DNA of 64,000 nucleotides from Oscillospiraceae bacterium (GTDB taxonomy: Bacteria; Bacillota; Clostridia; Oscillospirales; Ruminococcaceae): assembly GCA_017435045.1 (NCBI GenBank), contig JAFSFT010000063.1, forward strand, positions 1 to 64,000. Reading direction: 5' to 3'. This document shows positions 1 to 7,064 of the stretch, in pieces. The notes beneath the pieces are model-generated. The model was not told the origin of the DNA. It did no database searches and saw only the letters and a list, made by a program, of their open reading frames with translations. Position numbers and translations under genes: made by a program. The first letter of the stretch is position 1. Every line of letters begins with the position of its first letter.

Positions 1-50
1 CCACCTTGCCAAGGTGGAGGTAGCGAGTTCGAGCCTCGTAACCCGCTCCA
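1..50 (+). tRNA. tRNA-Gly (GCC), 5' end cut off by the window
   Basis: The anticodon stem-loop (ccacc, loop TTGCCAA, ggtgg) gives anticodon GCC. It is followed by a normal variable loop, a T arm with GTTCGAGCC, the 3' acceptor strand CCCGC, and an encoded CCA at 48-50. The D arm and 5' acceptor strand lie outside the window. Confidence 0.9.
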
Positions 51-66
51 TTTTTTAATAATGGAT

Positions 67-141
<75 letters not shown>

Positions 142-142
142 T

Positions 143-180
143 AAAAGGTCTCAGAGTAATCTGGGACCTTTTAATTTTTA
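143..180 (+). terminator. Terminator of the Gly-Cys tRNA transcript
   Basis: AAAAGGTC-t-CAG pairs with CTG-g-GACCTTTT across a short loop and runs into TTTT-AATTTTT. It sits directly after tRNA-Cys. Confidence 0.8.
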
Positions 181-200
181 TATGACTTTTTTACCAAAAT

Positions 201-235
201 AAAAAGCGATGATTAGAAAATCATCGCTTTTTGCT
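201..235. terminator. Bidirectional terminator between the tRNAs and the leftward genes
   Basis: A perfect stem AAAAAGCGATGATT / AATCATCGCTTTTT with a 4-base loop, A-rich on the left and T-rich on the right. It abuts the stop codon of the leftward gene at 234 and can stop transcription from both sides. Confidence 0.8.
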
Positions 236-503
236 ATTGTCTTTCTCTCATTAAGATTTCTATAGCTTTTTTACGGGTAAAGTCATCAACTCGGTTAGAA
301 CTGACAATTATCTCCAATGCTTCGATATTTTTGTTTTCACGGAAAATTCTCTGTGCGTGACCAGTTCTTGTGCTCTTTGCATTATCAGTGAAATTTTCTT
401 CAAATCCAATTATACAGGCATCTCGGCTTTTGTTTTTGAAATTATAATAATATTTTACAAATATTGATTTCCCCACACTGTTTAAGACTCTTAATAAATC
501 CAT
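234..503 (-). CDS. Small protein of unknown function, 89 aa
   Basis: I do not recognise this protein. It starts at ATG 503 behind a good ribosome site (AAAGGAG, 8 bases before the start) and begins 16 bases after the stop of the GTPase-NYN fusion gene, so it is very probably the second gene of that transcript, which ends at the hairpin beginning at 201. The protein is basic and soluble-looking, with no signal peptide or membrane segment. The N-terminal half contains a Lys/Tyr/Asn-rich stretch; the C-terminal third is predicted helical and contains a repeated Arg/Lys/Glu pattern (FTRKKAIEILMRERQ). Whether it works with the fusion protein is inference from position only. Confidence 0.7.
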   Translation of the reverse strand: MDLLRVLNSVGKSIFVKYYYNFKNKSRDACIIGFEENFTDNAKSTRTGHAQRIFRENKNIEALEIIVSSNRVDDFTRKKAIEILMRERQ

Positions 504-519
504 AAAATATCTCCTTTAG

Positions 520-3075
520 TTATTCTATAATCTCCCGTATAGCCTTTTCAATTTCAGCCACTTCTTCCTTAAGGTTTGCGGCAGACATTCTCATAGCACC
601 GTGTCCAAGTATAATCACCTGCTCCAGTCCGTCACTGGTGGCAACACGTACACGATGATTTTTTGCAATCTGATGGGTAACCTTTTCAATGTACATATCG
701 GCAGTTTCTGCCTCTTTTGTATATACAATGGTGATGTTGTGGAATCGCTCAATGCTGCCAACACTGCCTTTTACCTTGTATGCGTCAAACACCACAATAA
801 CCTCGCAGCGTTTAAAGCCCTGATAGTTGCAGAGAATATTGACAAGGCGTTCTCTTGCAGCGTTTATATCCTCTCTGGCTATTGCCTTAAGCTCGTCCCA
901 TGCAAAGATTATGTTGTAGCCGTCTACAAGCAGAAAGTCTTTATCATACTTTACAGCCTTGTTTGTGTCAGGCTTATCCTTTTTTCTTGCAGGGTCAAAG
1001 GCAGTATATTTGTCCACCTTTATCTTGCCGTAGGTAGCTTCAAATATCTTTAAAAGCTCCTTGTCCTGCTCCAGTATGCTGCGGTATTCCACAACTTCAT
1101 TTCTGCTTATTGGTTGCCTGACAAACTCCTTTTTAGGCTTTAAAAAGCTTTCAAGGTGCATCCAGTCTTTTACCTCGTTCCACTTTACAACTGTGGCACT
1201 TGCCTTTGGACAGAACACACTGTCAGGTGTGTTTTCAAGGTCGCTTTCTGCATCGTAGCCAAACTGTGCAATAACTTCGTCTGCGTTATGGCAGGGGAAA
1301 TAGCCTTTCAGCTGGCAGTTTATCCTGCCCTTGCCGCGGGTAAAGTTGATAATTTCCGATTTGTAGTCGTTGATTTTGACAACAGGTGCTTCGCCTTTGA
1401 GCACTGCGTTTTCGCCCACGGTTTCGGGGGGCTCAAAGCTGCCCGACATCTTCTGCATATCCGCCATTACACGGCCGATATTTTCCATAGGCACTGTTAT
1501 TGTAAAGTTATACCAAGGCTCTAAAAGCACGCTTTCTGCCTGCATAAGTCCCTGTCTCACTGCACGGTAGGTGCTCTGGCGGAAATCGCCACCCTCGGTG
1601 TGTTTTATATGGGCTCTGCCGCTTACAAGGGTAATTTTCATATCGGTAATGGGGCTGCCTGTCAGTACACCGATATGTGTTTTTTCCGCAAGGTGTGTAA
1701 GCACAAGTCGCTGCCAATTTTTGTCCAGTTTGTCCTCGCTGCAGAGGGTGTCGAACACAAGGCCCTGTCCGTTTTTCAGCGGTTCAAGCAGCAGGTGCAC
1801 CTCGGCATAATGGCGCAGAGGCTCAAAGTGCCCCACACCCTCAACGGTGTTTTTAATGGTTTCCTTGTAAACCACATTGCCTTTGCTGAACTCTATATCC
1901 ATGCCAAAACGCTGCTTTACAACGGTTTTAAGCACTTCCAGCTGAATTTCGCCCATAAGGCTGATATGAATTTCTCCCAGCTGTTCTTTCCATGTAACGT
2001 TAAGCTGCGGGTCCTCCTGCTCCAAAATGCGGAATTTTGCAAGGGCGGTAAATGCGTCGGTCTTTTCGTCCAGCAGCACCTGATAGGTAAAAATCGGCTG
2101 GGTAAGTGCCTGGCTTAAGTTGCTTTCTATGCCAAGACCCTGACCTGAATATGTGCCGGTAAGTCCTGTCACAGCACATACTGTGCCGCTTTCAGCTAAG
2201 TTTTCGGCACTGAATTTTTCGCCATTGTAAACGCGTATCTGATTTACCTTTTCCTCAACAGTTTCACCGTCAGCCTTTATCTGTTTAAGGCTGTCCTTGG
2301 GTTTAAGGCTGCCGCCTGTGATTTTTATATGAGTCAGCCGGTTGCCCTGTTCATCGTGGCTTATTTTATAAACTTTGGCACCAAAATCGGCAGGATAGCT
2401 TGGCATAATGGTGTATTTGTCAAGGGCGGAGAGCATTTCTGTCACACCGTCACCTTTGAGTGCCGAACCGAAAAGGCAGGGGAACAGCTTTCTCTGCGAG
2501 ATAAGGTAAGCGATATCCTGGTCCTCCACAATGCCTTCCATAAGGAACTTTTCCATAACCGCTTCATCGGCAACGGATATGTTCTCCATTGTTTCTTCAC
2601 TGAGGGTGGTAAAATCGATGCACTGGCTGTCAAAAACAGTCTGCAACTCCTCCAGAACCTTTGCTTTGTCTGCACCTGTAAGGTCCATCTTGTTTACAAA
2701 GATAAAGGTTGGAATTTTATAGTTTTCCAGCAGCTGCCATAAAGTTTCTGTGTGGTTCTGTATGCCGTCTGTGCCGCTGATAACCAGTATTGCATAGTCC
2801 ATCACAGCCAGTGTTCTTTCCATCTCGGCAGAAAAATCCACATGCCCGGGGGTATCCAGCAGATAGCAGCAGGTGTTGCCGCAGACAAATTTTGCCTGCT
2901 TGGAAAACACGGTGATGCCGCGGCTTTTTTCTATTTCGTTGGTATCAAGGGCTGTATCCCCGTGGTCTACACGTCCCATTTTGCGTATGCTTTTACATTC
3001 GTAAAGCATACTTTCCGACAGGGTAGTTTTGCCGCTGTCAACGTGGGCCAATATGCCCAGAACAATATTTTTCAT
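520..3075 (-). CDS. TetM/EF-G-like ribosomal GTPase fused to a YacP/Rae1-like NYN nuclease domain
   Basis: An 851-residue protein. Residues 1 to about 640 are a translation-factor GTPase of the TetM/TetO ribosomal-protection class: P-loop AHVDSGKTT near residue 10, switch region with RGITV, DTPGHVD, and NKMD, followed by EF-G-like domains II-V. Residues 713-851 match the NYN (PIN-like) domain of YacP/Rae1: LLVDGYN with D718, VVFDAY with D764, an ETAD motif with D793, and ATSDGLEQ with D815, so all the expected acidic residues are present. Rae1 of Bacillus subtilis is a ribosome-associated endoribonuclease that cuts mRNA in the A site. TetM alone is about 640 aa, so the extra 210 residues are a true extension. 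It heads a two-gene leftward transcript. A tetracycline-resistance role is possible but not implied; a ribosome rescue or mRNA-cleavage role is inferred from the fusion. Confidence 0.9.
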   Translation of the reverse strand: MKNIVLGILAHVDSGKTTLSESMLYECKSIRKMGRVDHGDTALDTNEIEKSRGITVFSKQAKFVCGNTCCYLLDTPGHVDFSAEMERTLAVMDYAILVISGTDGIQNHTETLWQLLENYKIPTFIFVNKMDLTGADKAKVLEELQTVFDSQCIDFTTLSEETMENISVADEAVMEKFLMEGIVEDQDIAYLISQRKLFPCLFGSALKGDGVTEMLSALDKYTIMPSYPADFGAKVYKISHDEQGNRLTHIKITGGSLKPKDSLKQIKADGETVEEKVNQIRVYNGEKFSAENLAESGTVCAVTGLTGTYSGQGLGIESNLSQALTQPIFTYQVLLDEKTDAFTALAKFRILEQEDPQLNVTWKEQLGEIHISLMGEIQLEVLKTVVKQRFGMDIEFSKGNVVYKETIKNTVEGVGHFEPLRHYAEVHLLLEPLKNGQGLVFDTLCSEDKLDKNWQRLVLTHLAEKTHIGVLTGSPITDMKITLVSGRAHIKHTEGGDFRQSTYRAVRQGLMQAESVLLEPWYNFTITVPMENIGRVMADMQKMSGSFEPPETVGENAVLKGEAPVVKINDYKSEIINFTRGKGRINCQLKGYFPCHNADEVIAQFGYDAESDLENTPDSVFCPKASATVVKWNEVKDWMHLESFLKPKKEFVRQPISRNEVVEYRSILEQDKELLKIFEATYGKIKVDKYTAFDPARKKDKPDTNKAVKYDKDFLLVDGYNIIFAWDELKAIAREDINAARERLVNILCNYQGFKRCEVIVVFDAYKVKGSVGSIERFHNITIVYTKEAETADMYIEKVTHQIAKNHRVRVATSDGLEQVIILGHGAMRMSAANLKEEVAEIEKAIREIIE

Positions 3076-3114
3076 AATAAATCCTGTTCTTTTTATATAA
3101 TTTATTCTTTAAAT

Positions 3115-3143
3115 ATCTTACTACATTAAACCGCTGATGGCAA
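3115..3143 (-). promoter_or_regulatory. Promoter for the GTPase-NYN gene
   Basis: Read leftward, TTGCCA (3138-3143), a 17-base spacer and TAAGAT (3115-3120) lie 40 bases upstream of the ATG at 3075. No leader-peptide attenuator of the tetM type is visible in the short leader. Confidence 0.55.
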
Positions 3144-3240
3144 TATAAATGAAAATGTGAAAAATTGATTGGACTCAATTAAAAATGCTTGATTATTTAT
3201 TAATGATACTGTATTATTAATAATAGATATCAATACCTTG

Positions 3241-3286
3241 AAAGTGTGCTGTTCCTTTTTCTTCCTGACAGCACACTTTTCTTTTT
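3241..3286 (+). terminator. Orphan hairpin with T-run
   Basis: AAAGTGTGCTGT (3241-3252) pairs perfectly with ACAGCACACTTT (3268-3279), followed by T-rich sequence. No gene precedes it on the plus strand, so it may be left over from a deleted gene next to the truncated ECF gene. The surrounding 3144-3346 region shows no other coding signal. Confidence 0.5.
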
Positions 3287-3346
3287 ATGTTTTACAGCCG
3301 AAAAAAGGAAAACGGCAGGGATAAAGATTGTTAAATAAATTACTTC

Positions 3347-3388
3347 TTGATTATTGTGCAGTACAGGATTATAATACCAAATTTGGTA
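3347..3388 (+). promoter_or_regulatory. Promoter with overlapping palindromic operator
   Basis: TTGATT (3347-3352), 17 bases, TATAAT (3370-3375). The 14-base perfect palindrome TACCAAATTTGGTA (3375-3388) begins at the last base of the -10 box and covers the probable start of transcription, the classic place for a repressor. The ORF that follows is only the tail of a transporter gene. Confidence 0.65.
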
Positions 3389-3395
3389 GTACAAG

Positions 3396-3623
3396 TTGGA
3401 AAATATATGTAATATCGTTAAAAGTCTTGTTATAGATATGATTGCAGGCCGTATTGTATGGGCAGCAGCAACATATTTTATGCAGGCTTCACTTGGCAAT
3501 CAGGTTACAGCAGAAATGCTTTTTGCAGAAGGCTTTTTCAATGCAATTCCCGGCATTGTAATCCAGATGTTTGTTATTCCTCTGATTATTTACGGTCTGA
3601 AGAAAATACATAAAGTTAAATAG
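3396..3623 (+). pseudogene. C-terminal remnant of an ECF transporter S component
   Basis: A 75-codon ORF opening with TTG at 3396 and preceded by an in-frame stop at 3387. Its two hydrophobic segments and the motif around FFNAIPGIVIQ followed by a basic end resemble the last third of ECF-type vitamin-uptake S components, which are normally about 170-190 residues. The N-terminal 90-100 residues are missing, and no good ribosome site precedes the TTG. The upstream promoter and operator are intact, so the simplest reading is an internal deletion that joined the promoter region to the 3' part of the gene. The next gene is a complete S component of a different subtype. A functional small membrane protein is possible but less likely. 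Confidence 0.6.
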
Positions 3624-3630
3624 ATAATAA

Positions 3631-3675
3631 ACAGGGCTGTCGGCAACGAAAATTGCTGTCAGCCCGTTTCTTATA
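3631..3675 (+). terminator. Terminator after the ECF remnant
   Basis: ACaGGGCTGtCgGCAA and TTGCtGtCAGCCCgT form a long hairpin with a short loop, followed by TTTCTTAT. Confidence 0.75.
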
Positions 3676-3695
3676 AGTAATCAGTTAAACGCCAA

Positions 3696-3724
3696 TTGAC
3701 TTTTACACAGTTTCACTGTATTAT
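3696..3724 (+). promoter_or_regulatory. Promoter of the folT-like/hisS transcript
   Basis: TTGACT (3696-3701), 17 bases, TATTAT (3719-3724); the overlapping TATAAT at 3722 gives a 20-base spacer. The leader to the ATG at 3760 is only about 30 bases, too short for a THF riboswitch. Confidence 0.6.
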
Positions 3725-3759
3725 AATTAAATGCATTAATATGTAAAGGAGGAATATCC

Positions 3760-4275
3760 ATGGCTGGTAAAAACAGTTTTGATGTTACCAAAATCACCCG
3801 AATCGGCCTGCTTATCGCCGTTGAAATTGTGCTTTCTAGGTTTTTGTCAATCTCCACCCCAATAACAAAAATCGGCTTTGCATTTATTCCACTTTCAATG
3901 ATAGGCATGCTGTATGGTCCGCTTTACGGCGGCATAGCAGGAGCTTTGTGCGACTTTATCGGGGCAATACTGTTCCCTATCGGAGCGTATTTCCCGGGCT
4001 ACACCCTGACAGCGGCACTTTCCGGTGCAACCTATGGCTTTTTTCTGCAGAATGGCGGTGCAAAAAGTCTTGCAAAGGTAACAGCATCATCACTTATTAT
4101 CAATATCGTGTATCATCTTGGCATCAATACTTACTGGACAACACTTTTTACAGGCAAGGGCTATCTTGCACTGCTGCCTACAAGAATGTTCAGCAATATT
4201 GTGCTTGTGCCAATGGAAATTATTGTGATTATATTCACATATAAATTCCTGGTTGAAAGAATAGAAAAGGCTTAA
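3760..4275 (+). CDS. folT: ECF transporter S component, folate (FolT-like) family
   Basis: A 171-residue integral membrane protein with about six hydrophobic segments, the size of ECF S components. These bind a vitamin in the membrane and dock on the shared EcfAA'T energy-coupling module, which is not in this window. The pattern of an Arg-rich first helix (TRIGLLIAVEIVLSRFLSI), then KIGFAFIPLSMIG, the LYGPLYGGIAGALCDFIG segment, and GAYFPGYTLTAALSG is typical of the folate-family S components. The start has a strong AAAGGAGG ribosome site. It precedes hisS by 26 bases and probably shares its transcript. The substrate assignment is by family resemblance; no THF riboswitch supports it. Confidence 0.85.
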   Translation: MAGKNSFDVTKITRIGLLIAVEIVLSRFLSISTPITKIGFAFIPLSMIGMLYGPLYGGIAGALCDFIGAILFPIGAYFPGYTLTAALSGATYGFFLQNGGAKSLAKVTASSLIINIVYHLGINTYWTTLFTGKGYLALLPTRMFSNIVLVPMEIIVIIFTYKFLVERIEKA

Positions 4276-4301
4276 AAATAAGTTCAGAAAGGCAAATATA
4301 T

Positions 4302-5540
4302 ATGAAAATCAGCAATGTAAAAGGCACTGTGGACTATCTTCCGCAGGAGGTTGCTATAAGAGACTATCTCCAGAGCGAAATCCTTAAAGTTTATACATCC
4401 AACGGTTTTACCCGCATTACAACACCTATTATCGAGGATATCGAAAACCTTGATAAATCCGAAGGCGGCGAAAACCTGAACCTTATCTTCAAAATTCTTA
4501 AACGCGGTGACAAACTGCAGAAGGCTTTTGAAGGCGAGCTTACAGAGAACAATCTGGCAGATATGGGCCTCAGATACGACCTTACACTGCCTCTTACAAG
4601 ATATTTTGCAAACAACCGTTCCAAACTGCCATACCCTGCAAAAATTATCCAGATGGACCGCGTATACCGTGCTGAACGCCCACAGAAAGGCCGTCTGAGA
4701 GAGTTTATGCAGTGTGACGTTGACATTATCGGCTCTGACTCCATCTACAGCGAAATCGAGCTTATCAACACAGTTACAGAGGCTCTGCTTGCAATCACAC
4801 TTAAAAACTTTACAGTGCGTGTAAACAACCGCCGCATCCTCAACGACCTGCTGCTCTCCATGGGCTTTGAGGAAAAAGACCTTATGAGTGTTTGCATCAC
4901 ATTTGACAAGATGGATAAGGTTGGGGCAGATGGCGTTGAAAAGGAACTCAGCGGCAAGGAATTTTCTGCGGATGCAGTTGCAAAGTTTGTGGATTTTCTT
5001 AAAAACAACAACTTTACACTGGACTATGTAAAGGAACTTATGCCGCAAAGCAGTGCGGTGGCTGATGTGGAAAAAATTATCACAACAGCAAATGCAGTTT
5101 CTGACGGCAAGTACGATGTTGTGTTTGACCTTTCTCTTGTTCGTGGTCAGGGCTACTACACAGGTACAGTATTTGAGGTTGTTTCCAACGAATTCAAGGG
5201 TGCAATCGCAGGCGGCGGCAGATATGATAACCTTATCGGCAAATTCCTTGGCGAAAGCATTCCTGCAGTTGGATTCTCCATCGGCTTTGAAAGAATTTTT
5301 GCAATCCTCTCCGAACAGAAGTTCACACCGCCTACAGCAAAGAAAAAGCTGGCTGTGATTTTTGAAGAAAACAACTATGCAGAATGTGTTGCAAAGGCAA
5401 AGGATATGCGTGCAGAATTTGATGTTGGTATGTACGAAAGACCAAAGAAACTTGGCAAGCTTCTGAACAGACTGGAAAACGAAGGCTATTACGGTGCACT
5501 TATCAACCCGGCAGAAGATATAAAGGTTTTTGAAAAATAA
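4302..5540 (+). CDS. hisS: Histidine--tRNA ligase
   Basis: Class II synthetase of 412 residues that charges tRNA-His. It has the KGT-x-D-x-LP N-terminal motif (KGTVDYLP), motif 2 with YRAERPQKGRLREFMQCDVD, the histidine-binding segment VRGQGYYTGTVFEV (usual family form RGLDYYTGTVFE), GGGRYDNL, and motif 3 ending PAVGFSIGFERI. The C-terminal anticodon-binding domain is present but ends early, after the KKLGKLLNR and GALINPAEDI segments, without the last strand usually seen. It could therefore be a diverged second HisRS or a HisZ-like relative, but no his biosynthesis gene is near. Likely co-transcribed with the upstream ECF gene; a strong terminator follows. Confidence 0.85.
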   Translation: MKISNVKGTVDYLPQEVAIRDYLQSEILKVYTSNGFTRITTPIIEDIENLDKSEGGENLNLIFKILKRGDKLQKAFEGELTENNLADMGLRYDLTLPLTRYFANNRSKLPYPAKIIQMDRVYRAERPQKGRLREFMQCDVDIIGSDSIYSEIELINTVTEALLAITLKNFTVRVNNRRILNDLLLSMGFEEKDLMSVCITFDKMDKVGADGVEKELSGKEFSADAVAKFVDFLKNNNFTLDYVKELMPQSSAVADVEKIITTANAVSDGKYDVVFDLSLVRGQGYYTGTVFEVVSNEFKGAIAGGGRYDNLIGKFLGESIPAVGFSIGFERIFAILSEQKFTPPTAKKKLAVIFEENNYAECVAKAKDMRAEFDVGMYERPKKLGKLLNRLENEGYYGALINPAEDIKVFEK

Positions 5541-5552
5541 ACGAAAAAATAT

Positions 5553-5586
5553 ACCGCACAGGTCATCAGGCCTGTGCGGTTTTTTG
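5553..5586. terminator. Terminator between hisS and the leftward membrane gene
   Basis: A perfect 10-bp stem ACCGCACAGG / CCTGTGCGGT with an 8-base loop, then TTTTTT. The A-rich left side lets it serve the converging gene as well. Confidence 0.9.
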
Positions 5587-5687
5587 CATTTGCGATATTT
5601 TGTTTTTCGGTTTTACCTGTTCTGTTGTATTTTCGGTTGCAATTTTGATTGCCAATCATCTGTTACCCTGTTTAATTAAAGCACGTT

Positions 5688-6254
5688 TCAGTAATTGTAT
5701 CTGCTGTTTGTATAGCAGCTTCCGGAAGTGTGGTAATTGCCTGCTGTGCTGTAATTTGATGTTGTGCGGCAGCTGTTTGTGTCGGTGCTGTTTGCGGTTG
5801 TGTATCCGCCGGAACATCCGTTTTCACTTGCGGCGGGACAGCTGTCATCTATATAACAGTAGCAGGGTATGGTGACAGCAAGGGAAAAAGCCCACAGTAT
5901 CAGCAGAAATTTCCAGAAGAAAACTGTAAGGAAAAGCACGGTGGTGTAAAATGCTGTTGTTGCAGCAGGCAGTATAAGCAGCAGTACCGATATGCACAGT
6001 GTTACCACAGCGGCAAAGATAAGTGCCTTGCCAAAGCAGGCTATGGAGTTGTGCAGACAGTGCTTGGCCTTACAGCCACAGTATGCGGCAGAAACGGTAA
6101 GCAGCACCAGAACGATTACCGCTATGGTTATACCAGTCTGTGCAAACAGAAAGCCCGAAGGCAGAAATCCCATAAAAAATAACACAGCGTATGCAGCGGC
6201 ACCCACAAAGGCAATAAATGCCGCCAGAGCTGTGTACATTGAACTGTTTTTCAT
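5688..6254 (-). CDS. Hypothetical membrane protein with Ser/Thr/Asn/Tyr/Cys-rich tail
   Basis: 188 residues from ATG 6254, chosen over an upstream in-frame ATG because AAAGGAGATATATT precedes it. Four hydrophobic stretches occupy residues 5-130, suggesting four membrane helices. The last 55 residues are a low-complexity tail rich in Ser, Thr, Asn, Gly, Tyr and Cys (repeated SCY, YTT, CRTTSNY-type pieces). I do not recognise a family. The gene stands alone, convergent with hisS and divergent from the LUD-domain gene. Confidence 0.7.
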   Translation of the reverse strand: MKNSSMYTALAAFIAFVGAAAYAVLFFMGFLPSGFLFAQTGITIAVIVLVLLTVSAAYCGCKAKHCLHNSIACFGKALIFAAVVTLCISVLLLILPAATTAFYTTVLFLTVFFWKFLLILWAFSLAVTIPCYCYIDDSCPAASENGCSGGYTTANSTDTNSCRTTSNYSTAGNYHTSGSCYTNSRYNY

Positions 6255-6419
6255 AATATATCTCCTTTCTGCAGTTTTGTGAAAAGCAGAGCTTTTCAAA
6301 GTTATAATATGAAAAAGATTTTCCGTATGTCACATAGCACATACTGTAAAGTTTGCATTGGCCAACTGCATATTTATGATGTATACTATACAAATAATGG
6401 AAAAACGGGAGATATACTT

Positions 6420-7034
6420 ATGGAATTGATGATCAGCAAAACACTGGAGGCACTCAGGGAAAATCAGTTTGAAGCTTACTATGCAGAAAACTCTCTGGAA
6501 GCACTGGAAATTGTAAAGGGACTTGTAAAAGAGGGCGAAAGGGTGGACCGTGGCGGCTCTCTGACCATTGAACAGACAGGTATTCTTAAATTTATAGAAA
6601 GCGGCAACTTCGGCTATGTGGACCCGTACAAGGAAAGCAACCCTGCAAAGAAAGCTGAACTTATGCAGGCAAGACTCAGCTGCGATACATTTTTCTGCTC
6701 TGCCAATGCAATCATAACTGACGGACGTCTTTACAACGAGGACGGTGCGTGCAGCCGTGTTGCACCGCTGCTGTTCGGCCCAAAGCAGGTTATTGTGGTT
6801 GCAGGCAGAAACAAGCTGGTTAAAACCGAAGCAGAGGCAAGAAAACGTATGATGACAATTGCTGCACCGCTCAACGCAAAGCGTCTCAAAACTGCTACCC
6901 CTTGCACAGAGGACGGCGTATGCCACAACTGCAAGCATCCAAACAGAATCTGCTGTTCCACAGTTATCACAAACTTCAACCGCATCAAAGGCAGAATCAA
7001 GGTTATCATTGTAAACGAAGACCTTGGTATGTAA
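6420..7034 (+). CDS. LUD-domain (LutC/YkgG-like) protein
   Basis: 204 residues from ATG 6420 (GGGAGATATACTT ribosome site); the longer ORF upstream lacks a site. The fold family includes LutC, part of L-lactate utilisation, and many stand-alone relatives of unknown substrate. Visible motifs: EALEIVKGLVKEGERV with RGGSLTIEQTGI, a CDTFFCSANAI segment, EDGACSRVAPLLFGPKQVIVVAGRNKL, and a Cys-rich C-terminal stretch (CTEDGVCHNCKHPNRICC). The Cys cluster could bind metal. No lutA/lutB neighbours are present, so a role in lactate oxidation is not supported. It is followed after 30 bases by a CDF metal exporter, probably in the same transcript. Confidence 0.85.
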   Translation: MELMISKTLEALRENQFEAYYAENSLEALEIVKGLVKEGERVDRGGSLTIEQTGILKFIESGNFGYVDPYKESNPAKKAELMQARLSCDTFFCSANAIITDGRLYNEDGACSRVAPLLFGPKQVIVVAGRNKLVKTEAEARKRMMTIAAPLNAKRLKTATPCTEDGVCHNCKHPNRICCSTVITNFNRIKGRIKVIIVNEDLGM

Positions 7035-7064
7035 AATACAGGTTAAAACAGGGGAGAAAAAATC

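Noticed and set aside
3076..3114. tetM-type leader peptide attenuator
   Set aside because: The transcript leader is about 35 bases and contains no short ORF with paired terminator stems.
3725..3760. THF riboswitch before the FolT-like gene
   Set aside because: The leader between promoter and start is only about 30 bases.
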